From Empedobacter brevis NBRC 14943 = ATCC 43319 (GTDB lineage Bacteria; Bacteroidota; Bacteroidia; Flavobacteriales; Weeksellaceae), in the NCBI RefSeq assembly GCF_000382425.1, contig NZ_KB908294.1:124001-188000 (forward strand): a DNA stretch of 64,000 nucleotides, written 5' to 3'. This document shows positions 1-9,417 of this stretch, in pieces. Both the position numbers and the translations under genes were made by a program. Every line of letters begins with the position of its first letter. The first letter of the stretch is position 1. The notes beneath the pieces are model-generated. The model had not been told where the DNA came from. It searched no databases and worked only from the letters and a program-made list of their open reading frames with translations.

Positions 1-863
1 TTTCTAATTTTGTGATGTTCTTCTAATTGACCTTTCGAATCGTTCGGAATATAATCTTCAATCATTTTTGTTCCGTACATTGTTTGCGCTTTATAAATAA
101 CAGAACTAAAACGTCTTGCATTTAACATCTCATCATACGTAATGGCAGAATTAGAATTGCTTGGATTGAATACCGTAGCATTTACCAATACATTACGCGC
201 ATCCGGATACCAAATCCAGAACAAATCAACAAATGTACCGTCAGTAAATTCAGTTCCTAATGATTGCGCATCAGGTCCCATAATCGCTAATCCTAACAAA
301 CGATATTTTAATTCTCCTAAACGACGATCGATGTACCAAAGTCCTTTCGTTTTGATCATCTTAATATCATCAGACTTAATTTTATAATTAAAAATGGCAG
401 CATCGTCCGGTTTTTCTCCGGCTGCAATCATATCATAGTAATATTGTTGCGTATCTTTCTTTTCATTGCGTGCCATGATTTGTTCATAAGTCATTTTCGT
501 CTGAAAAAACTCATCATCATAAACTTCTTTGATTTTCTTGTTACGAACTCCATCTACTAATACATCGTATAATGATTTTGAATTCTGAACCAATTCATCA
601 CCTGATTTATAATACGGTTGATTAAGACGCTCATTCAGATCGATGACTTCCCATACAACTTTTGACCATAAAACATCTTTATCTTCGATAAAACCATATT
701 TCATAGGATCTTGTGCTGTACTTACAGTATCTCCAGCTTCATCAACTCTTGTTTTATTTTCGCGGTCTCTTCTTAACTGTTCCGGTGTAACAGCATTAAG
801 AACATTTTGCGCCATTGTAAGAGTTGAGAAGAAACTCATTAAACCAAACAAAAGATATTTCAT
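1..863 (-). CDS. gldN: GldN, gliding motility / type IX secretion protein (partial, cut by window edge)
   Basis: The frame is open from the ATG at 863 to the left edge, giving the first 287 residues; the C-terminus is outside the window. A signal peptide (MKYLLFGLMSFFSTLTMA, then Q19) points to the periplasm. The mature part carries family-typical stretches such as YGFIEDKDVLWSKVVWEVIDL and GLWYIDRRLGELKYRLLGLA. GldN (PorN) associates with the outer-membrane lipoprotein GldK as part of the periplasmic ring of the type IX secretion system and is needed for secretion and gliding in known flavobacteria. It follows gldM by 24 bp as the last visible gene of gldK-L-M-N. Identification rests on sequence and gene order together. 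Confidence 0.95.
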   Translation of the reverse strand, partial: MKYLLFGLMSFFSTLTMAQNVLNAVTPEQLRRDRENKTRVDEAGDTVSTAQDPMKYGFIEDKDVLWSKVVWEVIDLNERLNQPYYKSGDELVQNSKSLYDVLVDGVRNKKIKEVYDDEFFQTKMTYEQIMARNEKKDTQQYYYDMIAAGEKPDDAAIFNYKIKSDDIKMIKTKGLWYIDRRLGELKYRLLGLAIMGPDAQSLGTEFTDGTFVDLFWIWYPDARNVLVNATVFNPSNSNSAITYDEMLNARRFSSVIYKAQTMYGTKMIEDYIPNDSKGQLEEHHKIR

Positions 864-887
864 ATTCTAAATTTTTACTTATTAAAA

Positions 888-2456
888 TTATTGTACTTGA
901 ATTGCAATTGATGATGCTTCTCCTGTTGCTCCGGAATTTGTACGATATTTAATATCGAATACACCAATTATATCTCCTTTTTTCGCTTTCGAAATTGCTC
1001 CGGCCGCACCTGACATTTTATTTCCAGAAACTCTCACCGTTGCCTGACCAGGAACTTTAACATTAAATGATGTGACTTCTCCTGAAATTGGGAATAAGAA
1101 GTCCGGCCAATCTATACGTATTGTTTGTGCAGCAATTCCATTGTCCGGAATACCAGGACTTGTTTTACCTAAAATTACACCACGAGCCGGTGGAACCGGT
1201 TTAATACGGAATGTTTCGCGAACTGATAATGTTTTACCTGAGCTGGCTCTTGCTGAAGCTGTGAATACAACTTCGCTACCACCTCCTGCAGTATAGTTCC
1301 ATTTGTTTGCGCCTGCTCCTGAAGCTGTTCCTGATGAAACACTTAAACTCACTGGTCCGTTTGCTCCGTTAATGGTTGCAGAAATCGGGTTAGATACACC
1401 TCTATAAACAACGCGTAAATTATCGGCAACAATAGATCCTCCTGTTGGGTCTTTTTCAATAACCTCTTTAAATTTAACATCTGATGTTTGTGCTACAACT
1501 TGGTAAGTTGATGGCGCAATTTTCACTGTTTTAGTTTGTCCATTCGAAACATACGTAATATTACCTGTTAACTGGTGCATTCCTACAGCTGAAGTATTCA
1601 ATTTAATTGAGGCTTTACCATCGACAACAGCAGCGTTACCGACACTTGTAGAAACAGATCCTTTAATAGAATTGTCATAAGCACCTAATACAACATTCAA
1701 TACAGCTTCATCACCAACTTTCACAACACCTGGTGATAAGAATAAACCTTGGAAAGCATCTAATTCTATTTTCTCTTCTAATTTACCTGATAATAATGCT
1801 CGTACTAGATTTCCTTCTTCTGTACGGGCATCCATTTGCATTTTAGATAAATTTGTTAAAGATGCAACCATTGGCTGATCATAGAATTTTTCTTGAATCC
1901 ACGTTTGTTTTTTAGATTTTGATGTTGTTCCGAAAAACTCATTAATACGAGCTTCCGCATTCTTAGCATCAGGACTTTGTTTTGCAAAATTCATTAGGAA
2001 ATTTCTGAAAACATCAATTTTATTTGTAAACTCTTGTGCTTTCTCATTTCCTTTATCACCGCCTTTTCCTTTAAAGAATAACGAAACGATTGGTTCTGTA
2101 TTAGACAATGCATTGTAATCTGTATCTTCCGATCCTGAAACAAAATCTGCACCTGCCAATTCTTTTTTCAATCCATCGATATACGTTACAAAATCATTTG
2201 TCTGCTTCTTAACTTCTGCAGCTTCTGCCTGAGTTTTTGCATACGTTGGGTCATCTTTCGCCTTTAGATCAATTTGACCATAAAAGGTATCATTATTTGT
2301 TTTCGTTAAAGTCGTTGTCGACTCTAAAGAAGTATTTATTGTTTCGAAAGATCTCAGAACCTCACGATCCACGTTCAAAGCCATCATCGCAATGAACACG
2401 AGATACATCAGGTTAATCATCTTCTGACGTCCGGTTAATCTACCACCTCCTGCCAT
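888..2456 (-). CDS. gldM: GldM, type IX secretion motor shaft protein
   Basis: The 522-residue protein starts MAGGGRLTGRQKMINLMYLVF and has one membrane helix near residues 14-30. The rest is a large periplasmic part made of a helical region (about 35-220) followed by beta-rich domains. This matches GldM/PorM, the inner-membrane anchored dimer that spans the periplasm and couples the GldL motor to the GldK/GldN ring. The N-terminal signature and length are typical of the family. It lies between gldL (50 bp upstream) and gldN (24 bp downstream), presumably in one transcript. No key region is missing. Confidence 0.97.
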   Translation of the reverse strand: MAGGGRLTGRQKMINLMYLVFIAMMALNVDREVLRSFETINTSLESTTTLTKTNNDTFYGQIDLKAKDDPTYAKTQAEAAEVKKQTNDFVTYIDGLKKELAGADFVSGSEDTDYNALSNTEPIVSLFFKGKGGDKGNEKAQEFTNKIDVFRNFLMNFAKQSPDAKNAEARINEFFGTTSKSKKQTWIQEKFYDQPMVASLTNLSKMQMDARTEEGNLVRALLSGKLEEKIELDAFQGLFLSPGVVKVGDEAVLNVVLGAYDNSIKGSVSTSVGNAAVVDGKASIKLNTSAVGMHQLTGNITYVSNGQTKTVKIAPSTYQVVAQTSDVKFKEVIEKDPTGGSIVADNLRVVYRGVSNPISATINGANGPVSLSVSSGTASGAGANKWNYTAGGGSEVVFTASARASSGKTLSVRETFRIKPVPPARGVILGKTSPGIPDNGIAAQTIRIDWPDFLFPISGEVTSFNVKVPGQATVRVSGNKMSGAAGAISKAKKGDIIGVFDIKYRTNSGATGEASSIAIQVQ

Positions 2457-2506
2457 AATAATTTATAGAATTAATGAATAATTAGTTAATTTATCGAAAC
2501 AATGAA

Positions 2507-3178
2507 TTAGTTATTTTTCATTGCTGAAAGCATCCCTCCGTATACTTTGTTTAATGCATTAATGTTCGCAGAAAGCTCTTGCATTTCTTTTAAGAATTGC
2601 TCTGAACTACCTGAAGATTTTTGCATTTCTTCGATAAATTGTTTATTTAATTCTACTTGTTTTTGGCTATTTGTAATTTGCTCAGCGTACACAGCATTTA
2701 ATTGGCTGATGTTGTTAGATGCTTTTGCAATCTCATTGCTATATTGTTCTGTTGAAGCTACAGCAGTTGTTGTTGTATTTAATTCATTTACAGCTGAACC
2801 AAATTTATCCAAAGAACCACGTAATCTTTCGAACACTTCTTTATCTAATTTAGCATCTGCTAAAACTTTATCTAACTCAGCAGTTAAATTGTTCCCCGCA
2901 GTTGCAACAGCAGCAGTTTTTCTTTGTACTGGCTCACCGCTTAATAATTCCGGGTAAGCTTTCTCCCATTCATAACTTCCTTCCGGTTTGTCGAAGAATG
3001 CTGAATAAAAGAAAACGAATGCCTCAGCTACTAATCCGATTGTTAAGATTAGGTTAGCCGAAAGTGGTCCTAAATTAGTATGTGTAATTTTACATAATGC
3101 CCCGATAATTACTACTGCGGCAAAGAAATTATACAAAAAATTTGTAAGACGTTCTTGTTTTGAAGCTTGTACTGCCAT
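2507..3178 (-). CDS. gldL: GldL, type IX secretion motor membrane protein
   Basis: This 223-residue protein has two membrane helices, near residues 14-31 and 40-62, followed by a long cytoplasmic helical tail rich in Asn, Gln, Lys and Glu that looks like coiled coil (about 95-220). GldL/PorL is the inner-membrane motor component that uses the proton motive force to drive type IX secretion and gliding together with GldM. A Glu sits within the second helix (LVAEAFVFF), a position consistent with the charged residue proposed for proton use in the family; that assignment is inference. Gene order gldK-gldL-gldM supports the call. Confidence 0.96.
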   Translation of the reverse strand: MAVQASKQERLTNFLYNFFAAVVIIGALCKITHTNLGPLSANLILTIGLVAEAFVFFYSAFFDKPEGSYEWEKAYPELLSGEPVQRKTAAVATAGNNLTAELDKVLADAKLDKEVFERLRGSLDKFGSAVNELNTTTTAVASTEQYSNEIAKASNNISQLNAVYAEQITNSQKQVELNKQFIEEMQKSSGSSEQFLKEMQELSANINALNKVYGGMLSAMKNN

Positions 3179-3213
3179 ATTGCTTTTAATTTATTGTTTT
3201 ATTGAAAATTAGG

Positions 3214-4653
3214 TTATTTGGTTTTTCTAAAATTTACTTTTGATCCTTCTGGAAAAGATTGAACTGTACGGAATCCGATGAAACTTCTTGCTGAATCTTT
3301 ATTTTCCCAATCACGTGATGATACCATTAACAAGTATCCAACATCTTTCCAAGATCCTCCACGAACACTTCTGTTTACCTCTCCTGACATCGTGATTGAT
3401 GGATTTAATGAAGACGACATCGTATAAGAAGATCTGTTATAAGGAGAACTTGTCCATTCTGCTACGTTACCAGCCATATCATAAAGACCATAACCGTTCG
3501 CACGGAATGTTTTGATAGGAGCTGTATACATATAACCCGTTTTCTTCCCGTCGTTGATTTCTAAATAATCTCCACGCTTAGGTTTAAAGTTGGCTAAATA
3601 ACATCCTCTGTCATCCGTTAAATATGGTCCTCCCCAAGGATAAGGAGCATTTTCTAAACCACCTTTCGCTGCATATTCCCACTCAATTTCTGTAGGTAAA
3701 CGGTAACTAATTACTTTAACCTGGCTTCCTCTTTTCTTTTTGTTATTTAAGGCAGTATTGTGATATCTTGTACGGAAATCACAAAATGCAGTTGCTTGAT
3801 TCCAATTAATTCCAACTACAGGATAATCAGCATAGGCTTTGTGCCAGAAATAATCTTGATGCATTGGATCATTATACGAATAGTTGAAGTCTCTTACCCA
3901 AACTGTTGTATCAGGATAAATATTTAAACTAAACTCTTTACGGAAATCAACTCGGAAAGTACCACGTTTCTTTGCTGCTGCAGTTTGATCAACAGTTACG
4001 TAAGAATAGTTCAATTTACGTGTATCAATACGTCTCTCTCCATTCATACGTTCTTCTGGCGGATAGTATAAGCCTTCCATTACTTCTGCATAATCAACAT
4101 CAGGATATTTGTATTTATCCCATTCTAAACGCTGTTTCCAGTTTATTTTTTTTGCATCTAATGATTGTCCATCTCTACCTGTATTGCTATTTTTAAGATA
4201 TTCATCATAAGGCGTTCCTTCTCCATCAGCTGAACCGGAAACATATGCATAAGCTCCAATACCATCACTATCAGTGTTAGGGTTCAAAGGATCAAAACCT
4301 AAAGATTCTGCCTTATTAGCTAAAGCAGTACGAGCGATAGAATCTTTGACATAATTCACAAAAATCTGATACTCAGAGTTTGTAATTTCTGTATCGTCCA
4401 TAAAGAAACCTGTAACAGTAACAGTTTTTACAGGAGCATCATTTGTTTTTGTAAAATCGTAATCGGTTTGCCCTAAAACAAACGATCCACTCGGAATCGG
4501 AACCATTCCTTTTGGACGAACTGGCGTCCAAGCCGAAGATGTTTTCGAAACTATTTGTCCATCATTTCTATCACTACTCCCTCTGTTCTTCAACATTTTA
4601 CATGATGATAAAGAAAGAGATAGTAACAATGCACTTACCAAAATTCTATTCAT
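3214..4653 (-). CDS. gldK: GldK, type IX secretion lipoprotein
   Basis: This 479-residue lipoprotein has a lipobox ending at Cys18 (LSLSSC). The mature part contains a formylglycine-generating-enzyme/sulfatase-modifying-factor fold: an early GSFVLGQTDYD-like segment, YRLPTEIEWEYAAKGG and GLYDMAGNVAEWTSS in the middle, and RGGSWKDVGY with GFRTV near the end. GldK (PorK) is an outer-membrane lipoprotein that forms the periplasmic ring with GldN; the enzyme fold is thought to be structural only. It is the first gene of the gldK-L-M-N run, 36 bp ahead of gldL. The AT-rich 107 bp upstream (4654-4760) must hold its promoter, but I see no clean TANNTTTG element there. Confidence 0.97.
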   Translation of the reverse strand: MNRILVSALLLSLSLSSCKMLKNRGSSDRNDGQIVSKTSSAWTPVRPKGMVPIPSGSFVLGQTDYDFTKTNDAPVKTVTVTGFFMDDTEITNSEYQIFVNYVKDSIARTALANKAESLGFDPLNPNTDSDGIGAYAYVSGSADGEGTPYDEYLKNSNTGRDGQSLDAKKINWKQRLEWDKYKYPDVDYAEVMEGLYYPPEERMNGERRIDTRKLNYSYVTVDQTAAAKKRGTFRVDFRKEFSLNIYPDTTVWVRDFNYSYNDPMHQDYFWHKAYADYPVVGINWNQATAFCDFRTRYHNTALNNKKKRGSQVKVISYRLPTEIEWEYAAKGGLENAPYPWGGPYLTDDRGCYLANFKPKRGDYLEINDGKKTGYMYTAPIKTFRANGYGLYDMAGNVAEWTSSPYNRSSYTMSSSLNPSITMSGEVNRSVRGGSWKDVGYLLMVSSRDWENKDSARSFIGFRTVQSFPEGSKVNFRKTK

Positions 4654-4760
4654 TCTGTTATAGATTTATTTTTATACAGGTTTTATACTTTAATTCTCAA
4701 TTAATAAGGCTACAAATTAAGGCAATTTATTAATTGAATTTTACAATTGTTCTTTATTTT

Positions 4761-5912
4761 TTAATAAAATTTTTTGAAATACTTCCACCATCTGTTTGGT
4801 ATTTCACCATTCAATGCTTGTTCATAATCTTTTTCAGAACAAGGAATAATTTCAACTTTTCGTTCATCATCTACAGTATTGTCTACCTCAATCCACAGTT
4901 GACTGGTTAATGTATTTCTATAAAATATATAATTATATCCTTCTGTAGGAACAAAAATTTTCTCAAAATATTGTGTATCGTTAAAACTTTTTATCTCAGG
5001 ACGGTGATTTTTTCCATCTATGAAATACCAAATCATCTGTGCTATTAACAAATGATCTAATTTTTTATAATTTTCGATATAATCACAAACGTAAAGCGAA
5101 GTCAATTTATTGCTAAATCCCAAATATCTTGTCAAAGCACAGATCTCGCGCGAAGTAAATCCATTTGGCGTCATATGTTTTGAAGAAGAGAAATCTGCCC
5201 CCTGTAAACTGGAAAGATTAAGCAAGGCAGCGTTAGCATCTCTTGAGTAGGGTTCTATTTCTTTTACATTATCTGAAATTACCCCCAGACGAAGAGCTTC
5301 AAAATTTAATTGATCTAATAAATCTAATTTTTCTTGCGCCACAAAATAAGTTTGAAAACCAATATTGGTATAGTCCAACAAATTAAAAGGTTCATTCGAA
5401 ATAATTTTTGTTAAATAATTTCCTTCTGTCGTTTGTAACTCATCTTTGCCTAATCGTAATTTATGATCAATCGTCAGATAAGATATTTTATCCACAATTT
5501 TGTCATAAGCACGATATTGTTGATAACCTAAACTTGGATTTCCTCCTAAAACAACAACAATATAGCCTTCGCGGATTAAACCATTTGTTACTTCTCTGAA
5601 AACTTTTTCACTTTCAGCTTTGTCATCATAATAATTAACATCACCAAAATCGTATAAATCAACTGACCAATTCCCCATTTGCAATTCGTACAATTGTGTA
5701 CGAATCAGGCTGAACTCTACATCCTCAATCAAATCTTTTTGCTTCGAACGAGATTCTGTTACACCAATAATCGCAATTTTATCTTTCGATTTTTCATCTA
5801 ACTCGATAACATCTTCACGAAATTTTATAGATGTTCCTAACGCAAAAGAATTACAAGACTTCGCAAAATCTTGTAATTCTTCAGAAACGGGTTTTAAAAA
5901 GTCTTTGTACAT
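4761..5912 (-). CDS. Arginase/formimidoylglutamase-fold protein, metal site degenerate
   Basis: The 383-residue protein has the ureohydrolase fold: GxIxV strands, VVLGGNPSLGYQQYRAYD at about 121-137, YLTIDHKLRLG at 145-155 and the late PNGFTSREICALTRY at 249-263. Active arginases and formimidoylglutamases bind two Mn ions through GGxH, DxHxD and SxDxDxxDP. Here these read GGN (123-125), IDHKL (148-152) and LNLSSLQGAD (231-240), so most metal ligands are absent and normal hydrolysis is unlikely. It abuts topA (stop and start share one base) and lies just upstream of gldK. A structural or regulatory role near the secretion genes is possible, but that is inference. Database annotation would probably read formimidoylglutamase. 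Confidence 0.75.
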   Translation of the reverse strand: MYKDFLKPVSEELQDFAKSCNSFALGTSIKFREDVIELDEKSKDKIAIIGVTESRSKQKDLIEDVEFSLIRTQLYELQMGNWSVDLYDFGDVNYYDDKAESEKVFREVTNGLIREGYIVVVLGGNPSLGYQQYRAYDKIVDKISYLTIDHKLRLGKDELQTTEGNYLTKIISNEPFNLLDYTNIGFQTYFVAQEKLDLLDQLNFEALRLGVISDNVKEIEPYSRDANAALLNLSSLQGADFSSSKHMTPNGFTSREICALTRYLGFSNKLTSLYVCDYIENYKKLDHLLIAQMIWYFIDGKNHRPEIKSFNDTQYFEKIFVPTEGYNYIFYRNTLTSQLWIEVDNTVDDERKVEIIPCSEKDYEQALNGEIPNRWWKYFKKFY

Positions 5913-8446
5913 TACTTTTTAGTCGTTGTTTTTTTAGTTGTCGTTTTTTTCGTCGTAGTCTTTTTAACTGATGTTTTTTTCGCAGCAGTTTTCTTTGCCG
6001 GTTTTGCAGCTTCTATGAACTTCTCTACCTCAGCCAAAGTCAACGCTTCCGGATTTGTTTCCTTTGATAATTCAACTTTTATTTTTCCTTGAATCAAATT
6101 GAAACGTCCCCAACGTGCTTTCTCTAAACGAATTTCCTGTTCCGGCCATTCACGTACAACACGTTCAGATTCTTTGCGTTTTTTGTCTTCTATCAATTCA
6201 ATAATATCCGCTTGAGATAAATGATCAAAATCGTATTTTTTTGAGACATTAATAAACCATTCATTCCATTTAATAAACGGCCCAAAACGTCCTTTCCCTT
6301 TTGTTACATCATACCCTTCATATTGAGCAATCGGCGCATCAGCTTTTAACTTTTCTTCAATTAATTCGACTGCTCTATCAAATGATAAATCCATTGGATC
6401 TTCCTCCTTAGGAATCGAAATGTATTTATCATCAAATTTTACATAAGGTCCAAAACGTCCAATATTAACCTCCACTTCATGTGCTTTATACTCCCCTAAG
6501 GTTTTTGGTAATTCGAATAATTTCAGTGCCTCTTCTAATGTTATACTATGAATCGACTGATGTTTTTGAAGACTTGCAAAACGTGGTTTCTCCTCATCTT
6601 CTGCTTCTCCAATCTGGATCATTGGACCAAATCGGCCAATACGTGCATGTACTTTTTTACCTGAAGAAGGATCTACACCTAATTCACGTTCTCCTGTTGC
6701 ACGATCAGCATTTTCTTGAACATCTTCTACTACATGGTGAAATTTTGTGTAAAATTCATCAATCATTTTTGTCCAGTTCAATTTACCTTCCGCAATCTCA
6801 TCAAAGCTATTTTCAACACGCGCAGTAAAATCATAATCCATAACGTTCGTAAAATAATCCACTAAGAAATCATTTACAACGATTCCGATATCAGTTGGCA
6901 TTAATTTGCGACGATCTGCTCCAAAAATTTCTTTTTGTTGCTCTTTTTTGATTTGATTATTGACTAAAGTTAAGGTTGTATATTTTCGTTCCTGACCATC
7001 CAATTCTCCTACTTCTACATACCCCCTGTTCTGAATTGTAGAAATTGTTGGTGCATATGTAGATGGACGTCCAATTCCTAATTCTTCTAATTTTTTCACC
7101 AAAGAAGCTTCTGTATAACGAGCAGCCGGACGTGAAAAACGTTCTGTTCCATTAATTTCTTCAGCTGTTAATTGCTCATTTACTTGTACACTTGGCAACA
7201 ATACTTTATCATCATCTACATCGTCTTCATCATGTGATTCTTGGTAAACCTTCAAGAAACCGTCAAAAACAATTACTTCCCCTTTTGCTTGAAAGATAAA
7301 GGTATTTTGGTTATTATCGATGTCAATGATTGTACGTTCCAATTCAGCGTTTGCCATTTGCGAAGCTACTGTACGTTTCCAAATTAATTCATACAATTTT
7401 CGCATCGAATCGTCTGCATTTATCGAATGATTTTCGAAATGTGTAGGACGAATTGCTTCGTGTGCTTCTTGAGCAGATGAGTTTTTATTTTTGTATTTTC
7501 TTATTTCAACATATTTGTTTCCATAAGCAGATTCTATTTCAGATTTAACCGCAGCTAAAGCATCATCAGACAAATTTACGCTATCAGTTCTCATGTAGGT
7601 AATATGTCCAGATTCGTACAATTGTTGAGCGACACGCATTGTTCTTGAAACAGAGAAACCTAATTTACGAGAAGCCTCTTGTTGTAACGTTGATGTTGTG
7701 AATGGTGCTGAAGGCGTACGTTTTGCAGGTTTCTTTTGTAAGTCATTTACTTTAAAATTCGCACCGACACAAGTCTCTATGAAATCTTCTGCTTCTTTTA
7801 ACGTAGAGAATTCTTTTGTTAAAACAGCTTTTAAGCTTCTTCCTTCATTTGTTCCAAAAATAGCAACAAATCGATAAGATGAAACAGGTGAAAAATTTTG
7901 AATTTCTTTTTCTCGCTCAACAATTAATCGAACAGAAACTGATTGAACACGACCTGCAGATAATCCTGGTTTAATTTTTTTCCATAAAATTGGTGACATT
8001 TCGAAACCAACTAATCTATCCAAAACACGACGAGCTTGTTGCGCATCAACCAAATTCTCATCGATTTGACGTGGATTTTCAACTGCGCGCTGAATCGCTT
8101 TTTTTGTAATTTCATTAAATACAATACGTTTTGTATCTTTTTTTTCTAATCCAAGAACATGGTACAAATGCCAGGAAATAGCCTCTCCTTCACGATCCTC
8201 ATCGGATGCCAGCCAAATTGTTTGAGCTTTAGAAGATAATTTTTTCAGTTTACTTACAACATCCTTTTTATCAGGAGTTACTTCGTATATTGGTTTATAA
8301 TGATTCTCGATTTCGATTCCCATTCCCTTCTTAGGTAAATCGACTACGTGGCCAAAACTTGATTCCACGATAAAATCATCACCTAAAAAACCTTGAATGG
8401 TTTTAGCTTTTGCTGGGGACTCAACAATAACGAGATTTTTAGACAT
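5912..8446 (-). CDS. topA: DNA topoisomerase I (type IA)
   Basis: TopA relaxes negative supercoils. The 844-residue protein opens with a TOPRIM domain (NLVIVESPAKAKTIQGFLG; acidic ASDEDREGEAISWH at about 79-92). The type IA core follows, with the catalytic tyrosine in SGHITYMRTDSVNLS near residue 285. The C-terminus has repeated RFGP-type modules (GRFGPMIQIGE, GRFGPYVKFDD, GRFGPFIKWNE) and no clear zinc-finger cysteines. It ends in a lysine-rich tail of repeated KKTTT units resembling histone-like tails. The start is the ATG at 8446, and the gene shares one base with the arginase-fold gene downstream. A TANNTTTG promoter precedes it. Confidence 0.97.
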   Translation of the reverse strand: MSKNLVIVESPAKAKTIQGFLGDDFIVESSFGHVVDLPKKGMGIEIENHYKPIYEVTPDKKDVVSKLKKLSSKAQTIWLASDEDREGEAISWHLYHVLGLEKKDTKRIVFNEITKKAIQRAVENPRQIDENLVDAQQARRVLDRLVGFEMSPILWKKIKPGLSAGRVQSVSVRLIVEREKEIQNFSPVSSYRFVAIFGTNEGRSLKAVLTKEFSTLKEAEDFIETCVGANFKVNDLQKKPAKRTPSAPFTTSTLQQEASRKLGFSVSRTMRVAQQLYESGHITYMRTDSVNLSDDALAAVKSEIESAYGNKYVEIRKYKNKNSSAQEAHEAIRPTHFENHSINADDSMRKLYELIWKRTVASQMANAELERTIIDIDNNQNTFIFQAKGEVIVFDGFLKVYQESHDEDDVDDDKVLLPSVQVNEQLTAEEINGTERFSRPAARYTEASLVKKLEELGIGRPSTYAPTISTIQNRGYVEVGELDGQERKYTTLTLVNNQIKKEQQKEIFGADRRKLMPTDIGIVVNDFLVDYFTNVMDYDFTARVENSFDEIAEGKLNWTKMIDEFYTKFHHVVEDVQENADRATGERELGVDPSSGKKVHARIGRFGPMIQIGEAEDEEKPRFASLQKHQSIHSITLEEALKLFELPKTLGEYKAHEVEVNIGRFGPYVKFDDKYISIPKEEDPMDLSFDRAVELIEEKLKADAPIAQYEGYDVTKGKGRFGPFIKWNEWFINVSKKYDFDHLSQADIIELIEDKKRKESERVVREWPEQEIRLEKARWGRFNLIQGKIKVELSKETNPEALTLAEVEKFIEAAKPAKKTAAKKTSVKKTTTKKTTTKKTTTKK

Positions 8447-8469
8447 ATTGTTTTCTTAAAAAATTTCTG

Positions 8470-8502
8470 CAAAATTAATAACAAAAAAATGAAGCAGCCA
8501 AA
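8470..8502 (-). promoter_or_regulatory. Candidate topA promoter (-33 TTTG, -7 TAATTTTG)
   Basis: Reading the minus strand, TTTG (8499-8502) is followed after 21 bp by TAATTTTG (8470-8477). This matches the Bacteroidota housekeeping pattern TTTG-N19to21-TANNTTTG, upstream of the topA start at 8446. The -33 element falls inside the loop of the terminator of the preceding gene. Confidence 0.6.
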
Positions 8503-8522
8503 AATGATTTCTTAACTGCTTC
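8482..8522 (-). terminator. Rho-independent terminator of the membrane protein gene
   Basis: GAAGCAG (8491-8497) pairs with CTGCTTC (8516-8522). On the minus strand the hairpin is followed by a run of Ts (A run at 8483-8489). It lies 11 bp after the stop of the gene at 8533-9327. Confidence 0.8.
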
Positions 8523-8532
8523 CTAATTTTAT

Positions 8533-9327
8533 CTATTTCATGTAAGGATTATCCTTGTAAATATCTGTTCCGATTTGGTCTATTTCCGATTGTTCATTGT
8601 CATCAGTCCCTATAATTGTTTCATATAAAACATATGTAGCAATATAGATTAGAGGCATTGCAACTAATAATCCTACTCCACAGGCAAGTGCTCCTAAAAT
8701 TGCTACTCCAATACACGCTAAGCAAAACACAAATGCTGATCCGAAATTTTTGAATAAAATACTTACACTTGATTTTATAGCTTCCATTGTTGTGAAATTT
8801 GTAAACAATACAAATGGAATTGCTAATATTGATGTAACGTAAAAAATGAATCCAGGTACAATACACAACAAAACACCTATCAATCCTAAAAATTGAATTG
8901 CTAAATATGTTGTAAAAATAACTCCGAATTTTCCGTCTTTATAATGAACAAACAAATCTGAAAAATCAGGATTTTGATGTTTATTAAATTTTTTAGCCAT
9001 TGATAAAATACTAATATTTATAGGTGCTAAAGCAGCTGCTACCACAATACTAATAATATTACTTACCCAAACTAAAGGAGACAAGGCTTCTGCGTATACC
9101 TCATCAACATCAGACATATCTGAAATAACAAAAGAAGGGACAGAGATAAAAAGACCCATTATAAAATTAATAGCAAAACTAATTGCAAATGTGATCACTA
9201 TTGCAAGAATTGCATATAAAGCAATTCCTGAAAAAATATCCCATGATTTTGAGAAAATATCTCCAACACTAATACTAACTCCGCGTTGCTTAATCTCTTC
9301 TATTCTTTGTCTAACTTTATTATCCAT
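8533..9327 (-). CDS. Multi-pass membrane protein, unknown function
   Basis: From the ATG at 9327 (MDNKVRQRIEEIKQRG) this is a 264-residue protein with a short charged N-terminus and five or six membrane helices. One pair is at about 28-62, one near 85-115 and two further pairs lie in the C-terminal half, followed by an acidic tail. A TTG nine codons earlier keeps the frame open, but it lies inside the TAGATTTG promoter element and is not a credible start. Similar flavobacterial proteins are often mislabelled as carotene oxygenases; I see no enzyme motif. It is transcribed alone, between divergent miaB and its own terminator. Confidence 0.75.
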   Translation of the reverse strand: MDNKVRQRIEEIKQRGVSISVGDIFSKSWDIFSGIALYAILAIVITFAISFAINFIMGLFISVPSFVISDMSDVDEVYAEALSPLVWVSNIISIVVAAALAPINISILSMAKKFNKHQNPDFSDLFVHYKDGKFGVIFTTYLAIQFLGLIGVLLCIVPGFIFYVTSILAIPFVLFTNFTTMEAIKSSVSILFKNFGSAFVFCLACIGVAILGALACGVGLLVAMPLIYIATYVLYETIIGTDDNEQSEIDQIGTDIYKDNPYMK

Positions 9328-9351
9328 CGTTTTATATTTTTTAGATTTCCT

Positions 9352-9381
9352 CAAATCTACAAAATGTTAATAAAATGCAAA
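9352..9381 (-). promoter_or_regulatory. Promoter of the membrane protein gene (TTTG-N18-TAGATTTG)
   Basis: On the minus strand TTTG (9378-9381), an 18-bp spacer and TAGATTTG (9352-9359) match the Bacteroidota sigma-A pattern. The position rules out the upstream TTG as start codon and supports the ATG at 9327. Confidence 0.65.
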
Positions 9382-9417
9382 AGAAAATTTTACTGCCAAT
9401 ATGTCACATAGATTTAT

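Noticed and set aside
8621-8866. Possible frameshifted second product within the membrane protein gene
   Set aside because: The main frame is intact through to its stop and terminator; the second frame is a shadow created by AT-rich helix codons.
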